Source: Gammaproteobacteria bacterium (GTDB lineage: Bacteria; Pseudomonadota; Gammaproteobacteria; DSM-16500). Taken from it: DNA of 64,000 bases. The notes beneath the pieces are model-generated. The model was not told where the DNA came from. It saw only the letters and a list, made by a program, of their open reading frames with translations, and searched no databases. Shown here in pieces: positions 44,802 through 55,518 of this stretch. The stretch's first letter is position 1. Each line of letters starts with the position of its first letter. Location of the stretch: NCBI GenBank assembly GCA_021325575.1, contig JAJPGW010000005.1, positions 186,001-250,000 of the forward strand, written 5' to 3'. The position numbers and the translations under genes are program-made.

Positions 44802-45806
44802 ATGAAACCCTTCCACGTTTACGGTATTGGCAATGCGCTGGTTGATATTGATTTTGAAGTGAGTTTACACACTCTGGAAAGACTCAAAATCGACAAAGGC
44901 GTCATGACCATTATTGATGAAGCCACTCATCATCGATTACTCGAAGAACTGGATGGGATTAAACATTTAAAAGCGTGCGGAGGCTCTGCGGCCAATACCT
45001 TGTTTACGCTGCAGCAATTAGGCGCTAAAACATTTTATTCCTGCAAAGTCGGAAATGATGAGGCAGGTAATTTTTTCTATCGCGATCTTGTTTTACAAGG
45101 AATTCAAACCAATTTGCACGAACATTCGCGTGAAGGGATTACCGGAAAATGCATCGTTCTCGTAACCCCCGATGCCGATCGCACCATGAATACTTTTTTA
45201 GGGACGACATTTGAGTTTTCCAAGGCACAGCTTTCGCTCGAGGCACTAAAAAAAGCAGATTATCTCTATATCGAAGGCTATCTGGTTGCCTCCCCCACCG
45301 CTTGCGAAGCCGCTATCATCGCGCGCGAATGGGCGGATAAACACCATGTTAAAACCGCTATTAGCCTTTCGGATCCCAATATGGTGACTTATTTCAAAGA
45401 TGGTTTACGCGCCATTATCAACAAACCCGTCGATATTATTTTTTGTAATGAATCGGAAGCGCTGCTTTTTACAGAGTGCGAAACAATCGACGATGCGAAA
45501 GAAAAACTCAAAAAATACGCGAGAACATTCGTGATCACATTAGGTGGTAAAGGCTCTGTCATTTTTGATGGCAATGAATATTGCTATATACCCGTGTACC
45601 CAGTCACCGTGTTGGATACGGTAGGCGCGGGAGATGTTTTTGCAGGCGCCTTTTTATATGGAATTACTCATGGTTACAATTATTCGACCGCAGGTAACTT
45701 TGCCAGTTTTGCAGCAGCGAAAGTCGTCTCAAAATTCGGACCCCGTCTCAATCATGATGAGATCAATAGTGTCCGTGAACTGATTGCAAGCTTCGTGCCG
45801 GCATAA
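44802..45806 (+). CDS. PfkB-family carbohydrate/nucleoside kinase, probable adenosine kinase
   Basis: 334 residues of the ribokinase fold. The N-terminal GIGNALVDIDFEV, the GGSAANTLFTLQQLG motif and the C-terminal catalytic signature DTVGAGDVFAGAFLYGI with its base Asp are clear. Overall form resembles bacterial adenosine-kinase-like PfkB proteins, but sugar substrates are not excluded. A terminator overlaps its stop codon. Confidence 0.9.
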   Translation: MKPFHVYGIGNALVDIDFEVSLHTLERLKIDKGVMTIIDEATHHRLLEELDGIKHLKACGGSAANTLFTLQQLGAKTFYSCKVGNDEAGNFFYRDLVLQGIQTNLHEHSREGITGKCIVLVTPDADRTMNTFLGTTFEFSKAQLSLEALKKADYLYIEGYLVASPTACEAAIIAREWADKHHVKTAISLSDPNMVTYFKDGLRAIINKPVDIIFCNESEALLFTECETIDDAKEKLKKYARTFVITLGGKGSVIFDGNEYCYIPVYPVTVLDTVGAGDVFAGAFLYGITHGYNYSTAGNFASFAAAKVVSKFGPRLNHDEINSVRELIASFVPA

Positions 45807-45822
45807 ATCACCGGCTTTTTAT
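45797..45822 (+). terminator. Terminator overlapping the PfkB kinase stop
   Basis: GCCGG / CCGGC stem around a 9-base loop that contains the stop codon, followed by TTTTTATTT. Confidence 0.65.
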
Positions 45823-45922
45823 TTGTAACCCATTGAAAACATATTGTTTTATATTCAACTAGGCGAACCTAATTCAGGTAGAATAAAAGAGTGGGCTTAA
45901 GAATTTTTCTTAAGGACGCACT

Positions 45923-47557
45923 ATGCCTTTTAAAAATAAAAGAATGTTCACCAATCTGATTTTATTCGGCTCGCTGGCCGTTATTATTATTATCAATGCA
46001 TTGGTTTATGGTGTGCTTGCTTTTTTTTCAATGAACTCACTGCCTTATCTCATTGCAACCACAATACTTTTTATCATTATTTATTTAACGGGTTACATCT
46101 ACATAATCAATTCACAAATTTCCGAAATCAATCAGAAAAAAAGCCAAACCCATTTGATTGAAAATTTATTGAAAGGTGTCATTGAAGGTGCAACCGAATC
46201 GATCGCGGCACTGGATAGCGACTCGAAATTTATTATTTTTAACAACTCTTATAAAAATGATTTTAAAAAATTATTTGGAAAAACGATCGCGATTGGCATG
46301 ACTCTGCAAGAAGCGCTTGAAAACGCACCCGACTATAAAGTAAAAAAATTAAATAGCTGGAAACGCGCACTAGCGGGCGAACATTTTGTTGAAATTCTTG
46401 AATTTGGCGCGGAAACTTATGAAATTTTATCAAGTCCCATTCTTGCTGAAGATAATCAAATTATCGGCGCGATCCATGTGAATCGAAATATTACCCGTCG
46501 GACTGAACAAGACAAAGCAATCAGTCAATTAAATGAAAAACTCGCGTATGAAATGCAGGAACTCGGAATTCATAATGAAAAAATGGTATTACTGATTGAA
46601 CTCAGCGATATTATGCAAACTTGCGCAAACGTGCAGGAAGCAACCAAAGCCATTGCTGCAAAATGCGCTAGAATTTTGCATTTTGCGGATGGTGCACTTT
46701 ATATCGTGAATAATACGACAAAATTATTGGAACTCGCAGTCACTTGGGGTAATCCTCAGCCCCATGAAGATTTGTTAAAACCGGATCAATGCTGGGCACT
46801 ACGAAAAGGGAATATCTATCGCGTACAAAATCCAAAAACAGATTTAATCTGCGAACATATCACGGAAAAAAATCCCACGCCTTATATGTGTGTACCCCTC
46901 ATGGCACATAATACGATTTTTGGATTATTACACCTGGATTTATCAGGCATCGTAACCGATGAAAATCGAATTTTAATTTCTGCTATTACTGAAACATTGT
47001 CATTGGCGTTGGCGAATATCAATTTGCGTGAAACATTACGCGATCAATCCTTGCATGACAGTTTGACAGGTTTATATAACCGACGTTATTTAGATGAATT
47101 TTTAGCAAAAGAAATCAATATTGCAGAACGCAATCAAACAACCCTCGCTGTGATCATGCTCGACATCGATTTCTTTAAAAAATTTAATGATAAATATGGA
47201 CACGAAGCCGGTGACATGGTTTTAAAAGAACTCGGCAAAGTCATGCAGAACGAAGTTCGATCGAGCGACATTACCTGTCGCTATGGCGGTGAAGAATTTA
47301 TTTGCATTTTGCCCGATTGCACGTTACCCGAAGCGAAAAAATTTTCTGAAATCCTGCGACTAAAAGTCGCCGATCTTGCACTTTTTTTCAATAAAGAACG
47401 ACTCGATCACGTTACCATCTCACTCGGTATTGCCATGTATCCTGAAAATGGCTATACACCAGCGCAATTGATTGAGGCGGCAGATAAAGCAATGTATCAA
47501 GCGAAAAAAACGAATCGAAATAAAGTGGTGGCGTTTTCTGAGATGAATCATGCGTAA
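45923..47557 (+). CDS. Membrane diguanylate cyclase (PAS-GAF-GGDEF)
   Basis: 544 residues. Two membrane helices (about 10-32 and 39-64), a PAS-like domain (about 80-195), a GAF-like domain (about 215-370) and a GGDEF domain (375-540). The active site is intact (RYGGEEF) and the inhibitory I-site RSSD lies five residues before it, so product-inhibited synthesis of cyclic di-GMP is expected. No EAL domain. It senses an unknown signal at the membrane. Confidence 0.95.
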   Translation: MPFKNKRMFTNLILFGSLAVIIIINALVYGVLAFFSMNSLPYLIATTILFIIIYLTGYIYIINSQISEINQKKSQTHLIENLLKGVIEGATESIAALDSDSKFIIFNNSYKNDFKKLFGKTIAIGMTLQEALENAPDYKVKKLNSWKRALAGEHFVEILEFGAETYEILSSPILAEDNQIIGAIHVNRNITRRTEQDKAISQLNEKLAYEMQELGIHNEKMVLLIELSDIMQTCANVQEATKAIAAKCARILHFADGALYIVNNTTKLLELAVTWGNPQPHEDLLKPDQCWALRKGNIYRVQNPKTDLICEHITEKNPTPYMCVPLMAHNTIFGLLHLDLSGIVTDENRILISAITETLSLALANINLRETLRDQSLHDSLTGLYNRRYLDEFLAKEINIAERNQTTLAVIMLDIDFFKKFNDKYGHEAGDMVLKELGKVMQNEVRSSDITCRYGGEEFICILPDCTLPEAKKFSEILRLKVADLALFFNKERLDHVTISLGIAMYPENGYTPAQLIEAADKAMYQAKKTNRNKVVAFSEMNHA

Positions 47558-47714
47558 AACTAAATATTTTTTTGATAAATCTAAAAACTTTGTTATACTT
47601 CGTGGTTTATTCCTCAAGCGACTCCTCAATCATAAAATGCAAAATGATATACATCCCGAATATCTAATTCTTGGTATGGAACGAATTTAAACAACTGAAA
47701 AGGGAAAGTATTAA

Positions 47715-47978
47715 ATGACTAAAATTGTAGCAAATAATCATATTTGTAGTTTTCGGTCGGATTTAAATAGGCAACTTGTTGAAACAGAGGATTTTATTCA
47801 GTTGTACGAAAGAATCGTACAGCTGAAATTATTGTCTTCTAATGGGAAACAATATAATACCGATTGCGCAAATACTGAGACGGTATTACGAATCGCTCTT
47901 ACATTAAAAGTTGAAATTAGCGAATTATTTCAACCAGTGTTGGAACTGAGAATTTCTTATAGAAAGAGATTGGAGTGA
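47715..47978 (+). CDS. Small protein resembling a degenerate XRE-type regulator
   Basis: 87 residues. The beginning (MTKIVANNHICSFRSDLNRQ) and the end (TETVLRIALTLKVEISELFQ) look like the flanks of a small XRE helix-turn-helix protein, but the middle (YERIVQLKLLSSNGKQYNT) lacks the recognition helix. A neighbouring frame reads NRTAEIIV there, which resembles the missing part, so compensating frameshifts may have scrambled the gene. GGGAAAG stands ahead of the ATG. Possibly a decaying pseudogene. Confidence 0.5.
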   Translation: MTKIVANNHICSFRSDLNRQLVETEDFIQLYERIVQLKLLSSNGKQYNTDCANTETVLRIALTLKVEISELFQPVLELRISYRKRLE

Positions 47979-48049
47979 TTTTTCTTTATAAGTTCCCTCG
48001 ATAACCTTGTAGAATTTGCTATAGTAACGCCAATATAAAGGGGAAATTC

Positions 48050-48955
48050 ATGCCCAAAAAAGCAGCATTCAAAATCGCATACGATGGTGAAGCGTTGCGA
48101 GATCATTCTATGGATGTAAGGGATTTAGCTCCAGCTCTTCTTTCTTTGGGAAAATTATTTGATGCTGCAAATTTAGCACTAAATGGTGATAAAGCTACTA
48201 TTAAGCTTCAAGTGAAAGCTCATTCTGCCGGTTCGTTTGAGGTAGCCTTAGAGTTATTTCAATCATGGGGAGCGCAAGTTTCCCATTTTCTTGCAGGTGA
48301 ACTTGTAACCTCAGTGATAAATCTCAAAGAATTGGTTGTTGGTGGAGGCGTAAGCATTTTTTTTCTGATAAAAAAATTAAAAGGAAAAAAACCAGATAAA
48401 ATTGAGCATCTGAAAAATGACATGGTGTTATTAGAGCTTCAAGGAGATACAATAATAGTACCGTTAAGCTTGCTTAGATTGTATCAAGATGTCGCTGTGA
48501 GAATGGCCGCGGATGAAGTTTTGAAACCACTTTATCATGACAACATTGATAAGTTCCTTATCAAGGATGGCGACATCGTAACAGAAGAAATAACGAAGAA
48601 AGACATCGATTATTTTACATTGCCTGAAATTCGAGATGAAATTATTACAGAAAATATTCATGAAGCTGCTTATTCCATAATCTCTTTAGCCTTCAAAGAC
48701 GATAATAAATGGAGATTACATGATGGAAACTCCACAATAAGCGTTCAAATGAAAGATAATGTCTTTAGAAATAAGGTTGAGGAAAACCTCATCTCTTTTT
48801 CTAAGGGGGATATATTGAAATGCAAAGTTAAAACGATACAATGGCGAACAATAGATGGATTGAAAACGGAGTTTGAAGTACTTGAAGTTATAGACCATAT
48901 GCCAGCCGCAAGACAAATGCTTTTGTTCAGGGATGATAAAGATTTATTCGCATAA
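48050..48955 (+). CDS. Uncharacterised protein of an accessory patch
   Basis: 301 residues, no family recognised. It has an N-terminal soluble part (MPKKAAFKIAYDGEALRDHS), one possible membrane helix at about 85-108 (ELVVGGGVSIFFLIKKLKGK) and a C-terminal part with beta strands ending in ILKCKVKTIQWRTIDGLKTE. AAAGGGGAAA precedes the ATG. It lies between the degenerate regulator and the convergent AbiJ/HEPN-like gene, so a role in defence or on a mobile element is possible but unproven. Confidence 0.75.
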   Translation: MPKKAAFKIAYDGEALRDHSMDVRDLAPALLSLGKLFDAANLALNGDKATIKLQVKAHSAGSFEVALELFQSWGAQVSHFLAGELVTSVINLKELVVGGGVSIFFLIKKLKGKKPDKIEHLKNDMVLLELQGDTIIVPLSLLRLYQDVAVRMAADEVLKPLYHDNIDKFLIKDGDIVTEEITKKDIDYFTLPEIRDEIITENIHEAAYSIISLAFKDDNKWRLHDGNSTISVQMKDNVFRNKVEENLISFSKGDILKCKVKTIQWRTIDGLKTEFEVLEVIDHMPAARQMLLFRDDKDLFA

Positions 48956-49009
48956 TTAATTTACGTTGTACCAAATTGTTATCTCGAAAAATCTCGTTTT
49001 TGAGCCCCC

Positions 49010-49804
49010 CTATCGTTTAGATTTAAAGTAATTTATAAATCCACAGCACAATACATGTATCAGTATGGCATCTTCTCGGGTTGTTGAGTAAGAATCTTGC
49101 TTCGTTGCATGAGCAACAACATCATTTCTAAAGGCATTCAATTTTTCCAGTATTGCAATGATATGCTGGTTATGTTTTTTTGTGTTTTTAAATTCTTTTA
49201 TATTTTCGCCAAGAATTTTTTCATTACTTAAAACAATCCTGCAAGCAGCTTCGACGGCTTTTATAGACTCCAGACAGGAGTTATTAAAATCAGGTTTTTG
49301 TTTGATTGAGTATAATCTCTGTGCATTATTGAGATGGATTCTTACCTCTTGTCCAAGAGCGTTATTATTTGCTGATTCCATTGCATTAATTACTTCTGGA
49401 TTTGAAATAGGTTGTACTAATGAATTTATAATTCTATAAGCAGAGTTTTGTTCAATTAATGCGTCATTAAATTCTCGTGGTTCTGCATTTTGTTTTATTA
49501 GAAATTCTACCAAGTCATAAATGTCATACCATTTTAATTTTTCGTAAAGATGCTCAATTTCTTCTAAAAAATCTACAGGACGCGGTAGCTTGCTAATAGT
49601 TTGATTAAAAAATTTTGTCCATAAATTTTTTGCTCTAGAATCGCGATATGTGTCATCTCCATAACCAGTAGTTCCATAAGAAACGTAATCTTGGTTTATG
49701 TGAGTATAAACAATAGTCCAAAGAGCATTTTTTAAACTGGAATCCATACTTTCCAGAGCATTTTCTTTTATATTTTTATAGCCTTCTCTTTCGCTGAATC
49801 TCAT
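49010..49804 (-). CDS. AbiJ-type abortive-infection protein with HEPN RNase-like domain
   Basis: 264 residues. The N-terminus (MRFSEREGYK, then ALESMDSSLKNALWT) matches the AbiJ N-terminal domain type that begins FSEREG. The C-terminal 95 residues look like a HEPN domain, ending with RNDVVAH (Arg226 to His232), the R-x4-6-H motif of HEPN ribonucleases. Proteins of this kind are associated with phage-triggered growth arrest through RNA cleavage. It sits next to tRNA-Phe, a common landing site for accessory genes. The phage link is family knowledge; activity here is inferred. Confidence 0.82.
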   Translation of the reverse strand: MRFSEREGYKNIKENALESMDSSLKNALWTIVYTHINQDYVSYGTTGYGDDTYRDSRAKNLWTKFFNQTISKLPRPVDFLEEIEHLYEKLKWYDIYDLVEFLIKQNAEPREFNDALIEQNSAYRIINSLVQPISNPEVINAMESANNNALGQEVRIHLNNAQRLYSIKQKPDFNNSCLESIKAVEAACRIVLSNEKILGENIKEFKNTKKHNQHIIAILEKLNAFRNDVVAHATKQDSYSTTREDAILIHVLCCGFINYFKSKR

Positions 49805-49951
49805 GGTAGCGATAATCCCTTGTTCTATTATTTATATTATTATAACAGGCAAAATAGGGGCTATTCTGAAAAGTTAGGTAAGGCAGTTACAAATTGGTTA
49901 CATTTGAAAAATCAAGTTTTGCCACTTTTTTTAGGTACTTGATTATACAGT

Positions 49952-50024
<73 letters not shown>

Positions 50025-50074
50025 GGGTGAAGGCGTATTAAACCGATTGTTACACAATCAGTCAAGAAAAAATG

Positions 50075-50347
50075 TTATTTCGTCGGCGGAATGAAGCCCG
50101 CGGGTTTCGCGCTGCCCTCGCCAAAGAGAAATTTATCCATTTCCTGTTGTAAAAATGATCTAGCTTTGGGGTCGACCATGCTGAGTCTGAATTCATTGAT
50201 GAGCATGGTTTGATGCTGGAGCCACAGTTCCCAGGCTTCGGCGGAAATCGTGTCGTAGATTTTTTGACCTAACTGGCCCGGGTAGGGAGGTCGCTCTAAA
50301 CCAGCAGCTGTTTTTTTTAATTTGGCACACTGAACCATGCGCGTCAT
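50075..50347 (-). CDS. yggX: Fe(2+)-trafficking protein YggX
   Basis: 90 residues, normal size. It begins [20 protein letters not shown] with the conserved cysteine Cys7 and contains [13 protein letters not shown] and [15 protein letters not shown]. YggX protects iron-sulphur enzymes from oxidative damage. In many gammaproteobacteria it is next to mutY; here mutY lies about 0.9 kb away with one gene between. Confidence 0.97.
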   Translation of the reverse strand: MTRMVQCAKLKKTAAGLERPPYPGQLGQKIYDTISAEAWELWLQHQTMLINEFRLSMVDPKARSFLQQEMDKFLFGEGSAKPAGFIPPTK

Positions 50348-50414
50348 AGGTAACCGTTATCAATTTTAGAAAAAACCATTATAATTTGCGCTCTGCCTTC
50401 TGACTAGGTGATGT

Positions 50415-51176
50415 ATGAGAAAAATACTGATTTTGCTGTTATTAATAATCTTGCCATGCATGGTGTTTGCGGCGCATCCCAATAAAAAAATGAAGCGCAT
50501 CTTATTGGTTGTTGCCATGGACAAGGAAGCAGAACCGATTATCAAAAAATTAAAATTAAAACCGATGCATCTTGTCGATTTTTATCCTTTACCGATGAAA
50601 GCGTTTACGGGAATTTTTGCCAATAAACAAATTTTTCTGATCGAAAATGGCAGAGATCCCGTTTATAAAGTCTCAAACATTGGAACAGAAGCGGCAACGC
50701 TCACAACCTATATTGGCATTGAAAAATTTCATCCGGATTTGGTCATCAGCATTGGCACCGCGGGCGGCGTGTTACCGCGACAGGTGAAGCCGGGTGATAT
50801 TTATCTCAGTAAAAAAATCTATTTTTACAATCGGCGTATTGTGGGCAAAGGTTATCATTACGGAATCGGCGACTATCTTTCCTATACACCCAAAAATGCT
50901 ACGCTAAAAAGAGGCATTATCTGTACGGGTGATGATTTTGATCAATCCGCAAGTGATTATGCTATGTTTTTAAAATTGCATTGCGATGTGATTGAAATGG
51001 AAGCCGCATCGGTCGCCTGGGTCAGTCAATTGAATCATATTCCAATGATTGCGATGAAAGGTGTCACGAATGATGTGGAAATCAAAAATGCCAATGCGAT
51101 CTTTCACAAGAATTTCGACTGGGTCATGAATAAAGTGACAAAAGAATTACAACTTTTTCTGCGAAATAATCCATAA
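50415..51176 (+). CDS. Exported nucleoside phosphorylase/nucleosidase-family protein
   Basis: 253 residues. A signal peptide (MRKILILLLLIILPCMVFA) is followed by a PNP/UDP-phosphorylase fold: SIGTAGGVLPRQVKPGDI, the ribose-binding EMEAASVAWV and MKGVTND. The fold is that of MTA/SAH nucleosidases and purine nucleoside phosphorylases, which are usually cytoplasmic; export suggests work on periplasmic or extracellular nucleosides. Substrate unknown. A TATAAT at about 50379 may be its -10. Confidence 0.9.
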   Translation: MRKILILLLLIILPCMVFAAHPNKKMKRILLVVAMDKEAEPIIKKLKLKPMHLVDFYPLPMKAFTGIFANKQIFLIENGRDPVYKVSNIGTEAATLTTYIGIEKFHPDLVISIGTAGGVLPRQVKPGDIYLSKKIYFYNRRIVGKGYHYGIGDYLSYTPKNATLKRGIICTGDDFDQSASDYAMFLKLHCDVIEMEAASVAWVSQLNHIPMIAMKGVTNDVEIKNANAIFHKNFDWVMNKVTKELQLFLRNNP

Positions 51177-51179
51177 ATG

Positions 51180-51257
51180 CTGGATCCCGCGAACATGTCG
51201 CGGGATGACGATATAATTTATAAGCTCGTCATCCCGCGCTTTATGCGCGGGATCCAG
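51180..51257. repeat. Palindromic interspersed repeat, family C, reaching into mutY
   Basis: 78 bases, outer arms CTGGATCCCGCG / CGCGGGATCCAG and inner arms CGCGGGATGACG / CGTCATCCCGCG. The right half encodes the last residues of MutY and its stop codon. Similar GGGATGACG palindromes are widespread in bacterial genomes. Confidence 0.9.
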
Positions 51258-52303
51258 GTGAATAGGAGTTTTTTTACTGGCGCAGGCAACCCGATTTGCG
51301 CCGGATTTTTAAGATCATACCAATGAAAATCAGGCATTATCTCCCTTTTGTTTTTGCGCTTAATTGAAATTAATACCGGCACTATATCCAGATGAAAATG
51401 ACTAAAGGTATGACGAAAATTTTCTAATCGAGTGATTTTGAATATTTCACATTCAACCGTACTGGCAATCCATTTTTTTATTTTAGCAGTTGAAAATTTT
51501 TCTGGAAATTCAGGAAAAGCCCACAAATTGGCCCAGATTCCGGATGGGGGCCTTTTTTGCAAAAAAATTTTATCTTTATCCTGCAGCATTAGAAAATGCG
51601 TTTCACGCACTGGGATTTTTTTCTTTGGTTTAGCAGCTGGTAAATTTTTCTGGATTCCTTTTTTATGCGCAATACAGTCTTTTTGTAAAGGACAGCGATG
51701 ACATGCGGGTTTGCCGCGTACACAAAGAGTTGCGCCTAAATCCATGATGGCTTGTGTATATTCGTCTACTCGTTCTGCGGGAGTCAATTCTTCAGAGAGT
51801 TGCCATAATTTTTCAGAGGTTTTTTTCTCGCCCGGCCATTCCCTTACTCCCATTAATCGTGTTAAAACACGTTTGACATTGCCATCTAAAATAGGATGCG
51901 CTTGTTTAAAAGCAATTGATAAAATTGCGCCAGCAGTGGATCGGCCGATACCGGGTAATGATTCAATATCCAAAAAATTATTTGGAAATTGACCGGAAAA
52001 ATATTCTTGAATGCGTTTTGCACTTTGCCAAATATTTTTGGCACGCGTGTAATAACCCAATCCTGTCCAATAATGCATAACTTCATCTTGCGAGGCGTTC
52101 GCGAGAGTTTCTATATCTGGAAACCGATCAATAAATTTAAGATAATAAGGAATAACCGTTGCCACTTGCGTTTGCTGCAGCATGATTTCTGAAATCCAGA
52201 CGCGATACGGCGTTTTATTTTGTTGCCACGGCAAATTTTTGCGGCCATTTTTATCGAACCAATCGAGAATTTTTTTCTGAAATGACTTAGGATTTAATCG
52301 CAT
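51218..52303 (-). CDS. mutY: A/G-specific adenine glycosylase MutY with repeat-derived C-terminus
   Basis: 361 residues. Catalytic Glu is in [18 protein letters not shown], the helix-hairpin-helix [12 protein letters not shown], and Asp in [10 protein letters not shown]. The 4Fe-4S loop is C-x6-C-x2-C-x5-C ([17 protein letters not shown]). A C-terminal NUDIX-like domain recognises 8-oxoG. It removes adenine mispaired with 8-oxoguanine. The last 12 residues, [12 protein letters not shown], are encoded by a palindromic repeat that also supplies the stop. It starts inside the hutH end (10-base overlap), so it is probably transcribed from the hut side. Confidence 0.97.
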   Translation of the reverse strand: MRLNPKSFQKKILDWFDKNGRKNLPWQQNKTPYRVWISEIMLQQTQVATVIPYYLKFIDRFPDIETLANASQDEVMHYWTGLGYYTRAKNIWQSAKRIQEYFSGQFPNNFLDIESLPGIGRSTAGAILSIAFKQAHPILDGNVKRVLTRLMGVREWPGEKKTSEKLWQLSEELTPAERVDEYTQAIMDLGATLCVRGKPACHRCPLQKDCIAHKKGIQKNLPAAKPKKKIPVRETHFLMLQDKDKIFLQKRPPSGIWANLWAFPEFPEKFSTAKIKKWIASTVECEIFKITRLENFRHTFSHFHLDIVPVLISIKRKNKREIMPDFHWYDLKNPAQIGLPAPVKKLLFTWIPRIKRGMTSL

Positions 52304-53817
52304 ATCGCTAAATCAGCTGATTTTTTCAGAGATCCATTCAATACTAACTGTTTGGCGGCTTGAATATCCGGTGCAAAATACCGATCTTTTTCATAAAACG
52401 AAACGTTTGATCGCAATAATGTAACCATTTTTTCTAATTGGGGCGACGTTTTCAAAGGACGTCGTAAATCAATGCCCTGGCATGAGGCCAGCAATTCGAT
52501 GGCAATAATTCCTGCGGTGTTTTCTGCCATTTGCAGCAAACGTCGCGCAGCGAATGTTGCCATGCTGACGTGATCTTCTTGATTGGCCGAGGTTGGAATG
52601 GTGTCGACACTCGCAGGATGAGCAAGTGTTTTATTTTCACTGGCCAGTGCTGCTGCAGTGACTTGCGCTAACATAAAGCCGGAGTTGACTCCCGCATTTT
52701 TTACTAAAAATGCCGGCAAGCCATCACTAAAGTGAGGATCAATTAATAATGCAATTCTTCTTTCTGCTAAACTTCCAATTTCTGCAATGCATAAAGCTAA
52801 ATTATCCGCAGCCATCGCAACGGGCTCGGCATGAAAATTGCCACCTGAAATAATTTCATTTTCATCGGCAAAAACCAAGGGATTATCCGAAACGGCATTT
52901 GCTTCACTGATTAGTGTTTCTTTTGCAAATAAAAATTGCGCCAAACACGCTCCCATCACTTGGGGCTGACAACGAAGCGAATAGGGATCTTGTACTTTGC
53001 TGCAATTTTCATGGGAATGATGCATTTCGCTTTTATGCAATAATGTACGATAAAATTTCGCGACGGCGATTTGGGTTTTTGATCCGCGCACCGCTTGAAT
53101 ACGCTCATCAAAGGGTTTATGGCTGCCGAGTGCTGCATCCACTGATAAAGCACCCGTCACAATGGCAGAGGAAAAAAGATTTTCGGTAAGCATTAATGCA
53201 TAAAGCGCGAGCGAGGTCGATGCTTGCGTGCCATTTAATAATGCTAAACCTTCTTTTGGAGCTAGATTTAATGGTTTTAATCCAGCCATTTCTAACGCTT
53301 TTTTGGCTGAAATTATTTTTCCTTCGAATCGCGCCTCACCCTCACCTAATAAAATAATCACGAGATGCGCGAGCGGCGCTAGATCACCCGATGCACCGAC
53401 CGAACCTTGTGAGGGCACACAAGGATAGATTTTTTTGTTAAATAAAGTGATGAGCGCATCAATTGTCGCCATGCGTACACCAGAGTATCCGCGAGCGAGA
53501 CTATTTATTTTTAATACCAGCATTAATCGCACAACCTGATCTGGCATAAGCTCGCCCGTGCCTGCTGCATGCGATAAAACAATACTGCGCTGCAATAATT
53601 CCAACTCTTTTGCATCAATGCGCGTATTCGCAAGTGAACCAAATCCCGTATTAATGCCATAGACTGTTTTATTATTTTTTAAAATCGTTTTAACAGTCTC
53701 TTCGGATGCTAAAATATTTTTTTCACATTTTTTATCAAGTTCTAGCGTCGTATTCTCATCTAATAACTTTTCTAAATCGTGATAAGTTAATTTTCCGGGC
53801 GTGAGAATAAATTTCAT
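52294..53817 (-). CDS. hutH: Histidine ammonia-lyase
   Basis: 507 residues, standard length. The MIO prosthetic group forms from Ala-Ser-Gly in [15 protein letters not shown]. Other landmarks are [11 protein letters not shown] and the NQEDHVSM loop. It converts histidine to urocanate and ammonia, the first step of histidine breakdown. It follows hutU by three bases and overlaps mutY. Confidence 0.98.
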   Translation of the reverse strand: MKFILTPGKLTYHDLEKLLDENTTLELDKKCEKNILASEETVKTILKNNKTVYGINTGFGSLANTRIDAKELELLQRSIVLSHAAGTGELMPDQVVRLMLVLKINSLARGYSGVRMATIDALITLFNKKIYPCVPSQGSVGASGDLAPLAHLVIILLGEGEARFEGKIISAKKALEMAGLKPLNLAPKEGLALLNGTQASTSLALYALMLTENLFSSAIVTGALSVDAALGSHKPFDERIQAVRGSKTQIAVAKFYRTLLHKSEMHHSHENCSKVQDPYSLRCQPQVMGACLAQFLFAKETLISEANAVSDNPLVFADENEIISGGNFHAEPVAMAADNLALCIAEIGSLAERRIALLIDPHFSDGLPAFLVKNAGVNSGFMLAQVTAAALASENKTLAHPASVDTIPTSANQEDHVSMATFAARRLLQMAENTAGIIAIELLASCQGIDLRRPLKTSPQLEKMVTLLRSNVSFYEKDRYFAPDIQAAKQLVLNGSLKKSADLAICD

Positions 53818-53820
53818 AAA

Positions 53821-55494
53821 TTAATCCTTTATCATTGGCAAATTTAATTTGTGTTCTCGTGCGCATTCAATCGCAATATCATACCCTGCATCGGCGTGAC
53901 GCATGACACCGCTCGCTGGATCATTGGTTAAAACACGCTGTAATCTTTTTGCAGCGGCCTCGGTGCCATCTGCGACAATTACAACACCCGCGTGTTGTGA
54001 ATATCCCATGCCCACACCACCACCGTGATGCAGACTGACCCAAGTGGCTCCGCTCGCGCAATTTAACAGAGCATTCAGTAATGGCCAATCTGAAATCGCA
54101 TCGGAACCATCTTTCATGCTTTCTGTTTCACGATTTGGACTTGCGACTGAACCTGTATCCAAATGATCGCGACCAATCACAATCGGCGCTTTTAATTCAC
54201 CTTTTTTTACCATTTCATTAAATGCTAAACCTAATTTCGCGCGATCACCTAAACCGACCCAGCAAATTCGTGCTGGTAATCCTTGAAATTGGATGCGATC
54301 TTTTGCCATGTCCAACCAGTGATGCAAATGCGGATTGTTTGGAATTAATTTTTTTACCATGGCATCGGTTTTGTAAATGTCTTCGGGATCGCCGGACAAT
54401 GCGACCCAACGAAAGGGGCCAATTCCACGACAAAAAAGCGGCCGAATATAAGCGGGTACAAATCCTGGGAAATCAAACGCATTTTTCACGCCTTCATCTT
54501 TCGCCATTTGCCGAATGTTGTTGCCGTAATCAAATGTCGGTACACCCTGATGATGAAAATCGAGCATCGCTTTCACATGGATGGCAATCGATTCTTTGGC
54601 CGCTTTAATGACTTTTTGCGGATCGGTTTTGCGAAGTTTTTCGGCTTCTTCTAATGTCCAACCGCGCGGCAAATATCCATTTAATGGATCATGTGCGCTA
54701 GTTTGATCGGTTACCATGTCGGGCCGAATTTTTCTTTTAACTAACTCTGGAAAAATATCTGCCGCATTTGCTAATAATCCAACGGAAATGGTTTTTCCCG
54801 CTTTGGTATTTTTAAAAATAATATCAAGCGCTTCATCTAAATTTTTTGCTTCAACATCAAGATATTTGGTTTCAAGCCGGCGTTTAATGCGTTTTGGATC
54901 GCACTCAATTGCAAGCATGGATGCCCCAGCCATCGTCGCAGCGAGTGGCTGCGCACCACCCATTCCACCTAAACCGCCCGTCAAAATCCATTTTCCCGTT
55001 AAATTTCCAGCATAATGTTGACGCCCCGCTTCGACAAATGTTTCATACGTTCCTTGCACAATGCCTTGGCTGCCAATATAAATCCAGGAACCGGCCGTCA
55101 TCTGGCCATACATCATCAAGCCTTTTTGATCGAGCTCATGAAAAACATCCCAGGTCGCCCAATGCGGAACTAAATTAGAATTCGCAAGTAACACGCGCGG
55201 CGCATCCACATGCGTTTTAAAAACACCCACCGGTTTGCCGGACTGAATTAATAATGTTTCATCTTCTTGTAAATTTTTCAGGGTCTCGATGATTTTGTCA
55301 TAACAATTCCAGTCGCGTGCGGCACGACCAATACCGCCGTATACAACCAAATCACTCGGAATTTCTGCGACTTCATGATCTAAATTATTCATCAGCATGC
55401 GCATCGGCGCTTCGGTTAACCAGTTTTTTGCAGCTAATTTTGTTCCGTGCGGCGCTTTAATCTGCCGACTGGGATCGTGGCGGGATGATTTCAT
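53821..55494 (-). CDS. hutU: Urocanate hydratase
   Basis: 557 residues, standard. The NAD-binding region includes [19 protein letters not shown] and the late signature [20 protein letters not shown] (in part). It hydrates urocanate to imidazolone propionate, the second step of histidine breakdown. GGAG precedes the start. The DNA just upstream holds a leftover copy of the hutG 3' end, evidence that hutG once lay directly upstream. Confidence 0.98.
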   Translation of the reverse strand: MKSSRHDPSRQIKAPHGTKLAAKNWLTEAPMRMLMNNLDHEVAEIPSDLVVYGGIGRAARDWNCYDKIIETLKNLQEDETLLIQSGKPVGVFKTHVDAPRVLLANSNLVPHWATWDVFHELDQKGLMMYGQMTAGSWIYIGSQGIVQGTYETFVEAGRQHYAGNLTGKWILTGGLGGMGGAQPLAATMAGASMLAIECDPKRIKRRLETKYLDVEAKNLDEALDIIFKNTKAGKTISVGLLANAADIFPELVKRKIRPDMVTDQTSAHDPLNGYLPRGWTLEEAEKLRKTDPQKVIKAAKESIAIHVKAMLDFHHQGVPTFDYGNNIRQMAKDEGVKNAFDFPGFVPAYIRPLFCRGIGPFRWVALSGDPEDIYKTDAMVKKLIPNNPHLHHWLDMAKDRIQFQGLPARICWVGLGDRAKLGLAFNEMVKKGELKAPIVIGRDHLDTGSVASPNRETESMKDGSDAISDWPLLNALLNCASGATWVSLHHGGGVGMGYSQHAGVVIVADGTEAAAKRLQRVLTNDPASGVMRHADAGYDIAIECAREHKLNLPMIKD

Positions 55495-55518
55495 TTGTGC
55501 TCCATACGTATTATTGTT

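Noticed and set aside
48956-49009. Bidirectional terminator between the convergent genes
   Set aside because: CTC-x-AAAAA / TTTTT-GAG can pair only imperfectly; too weak to annotate.
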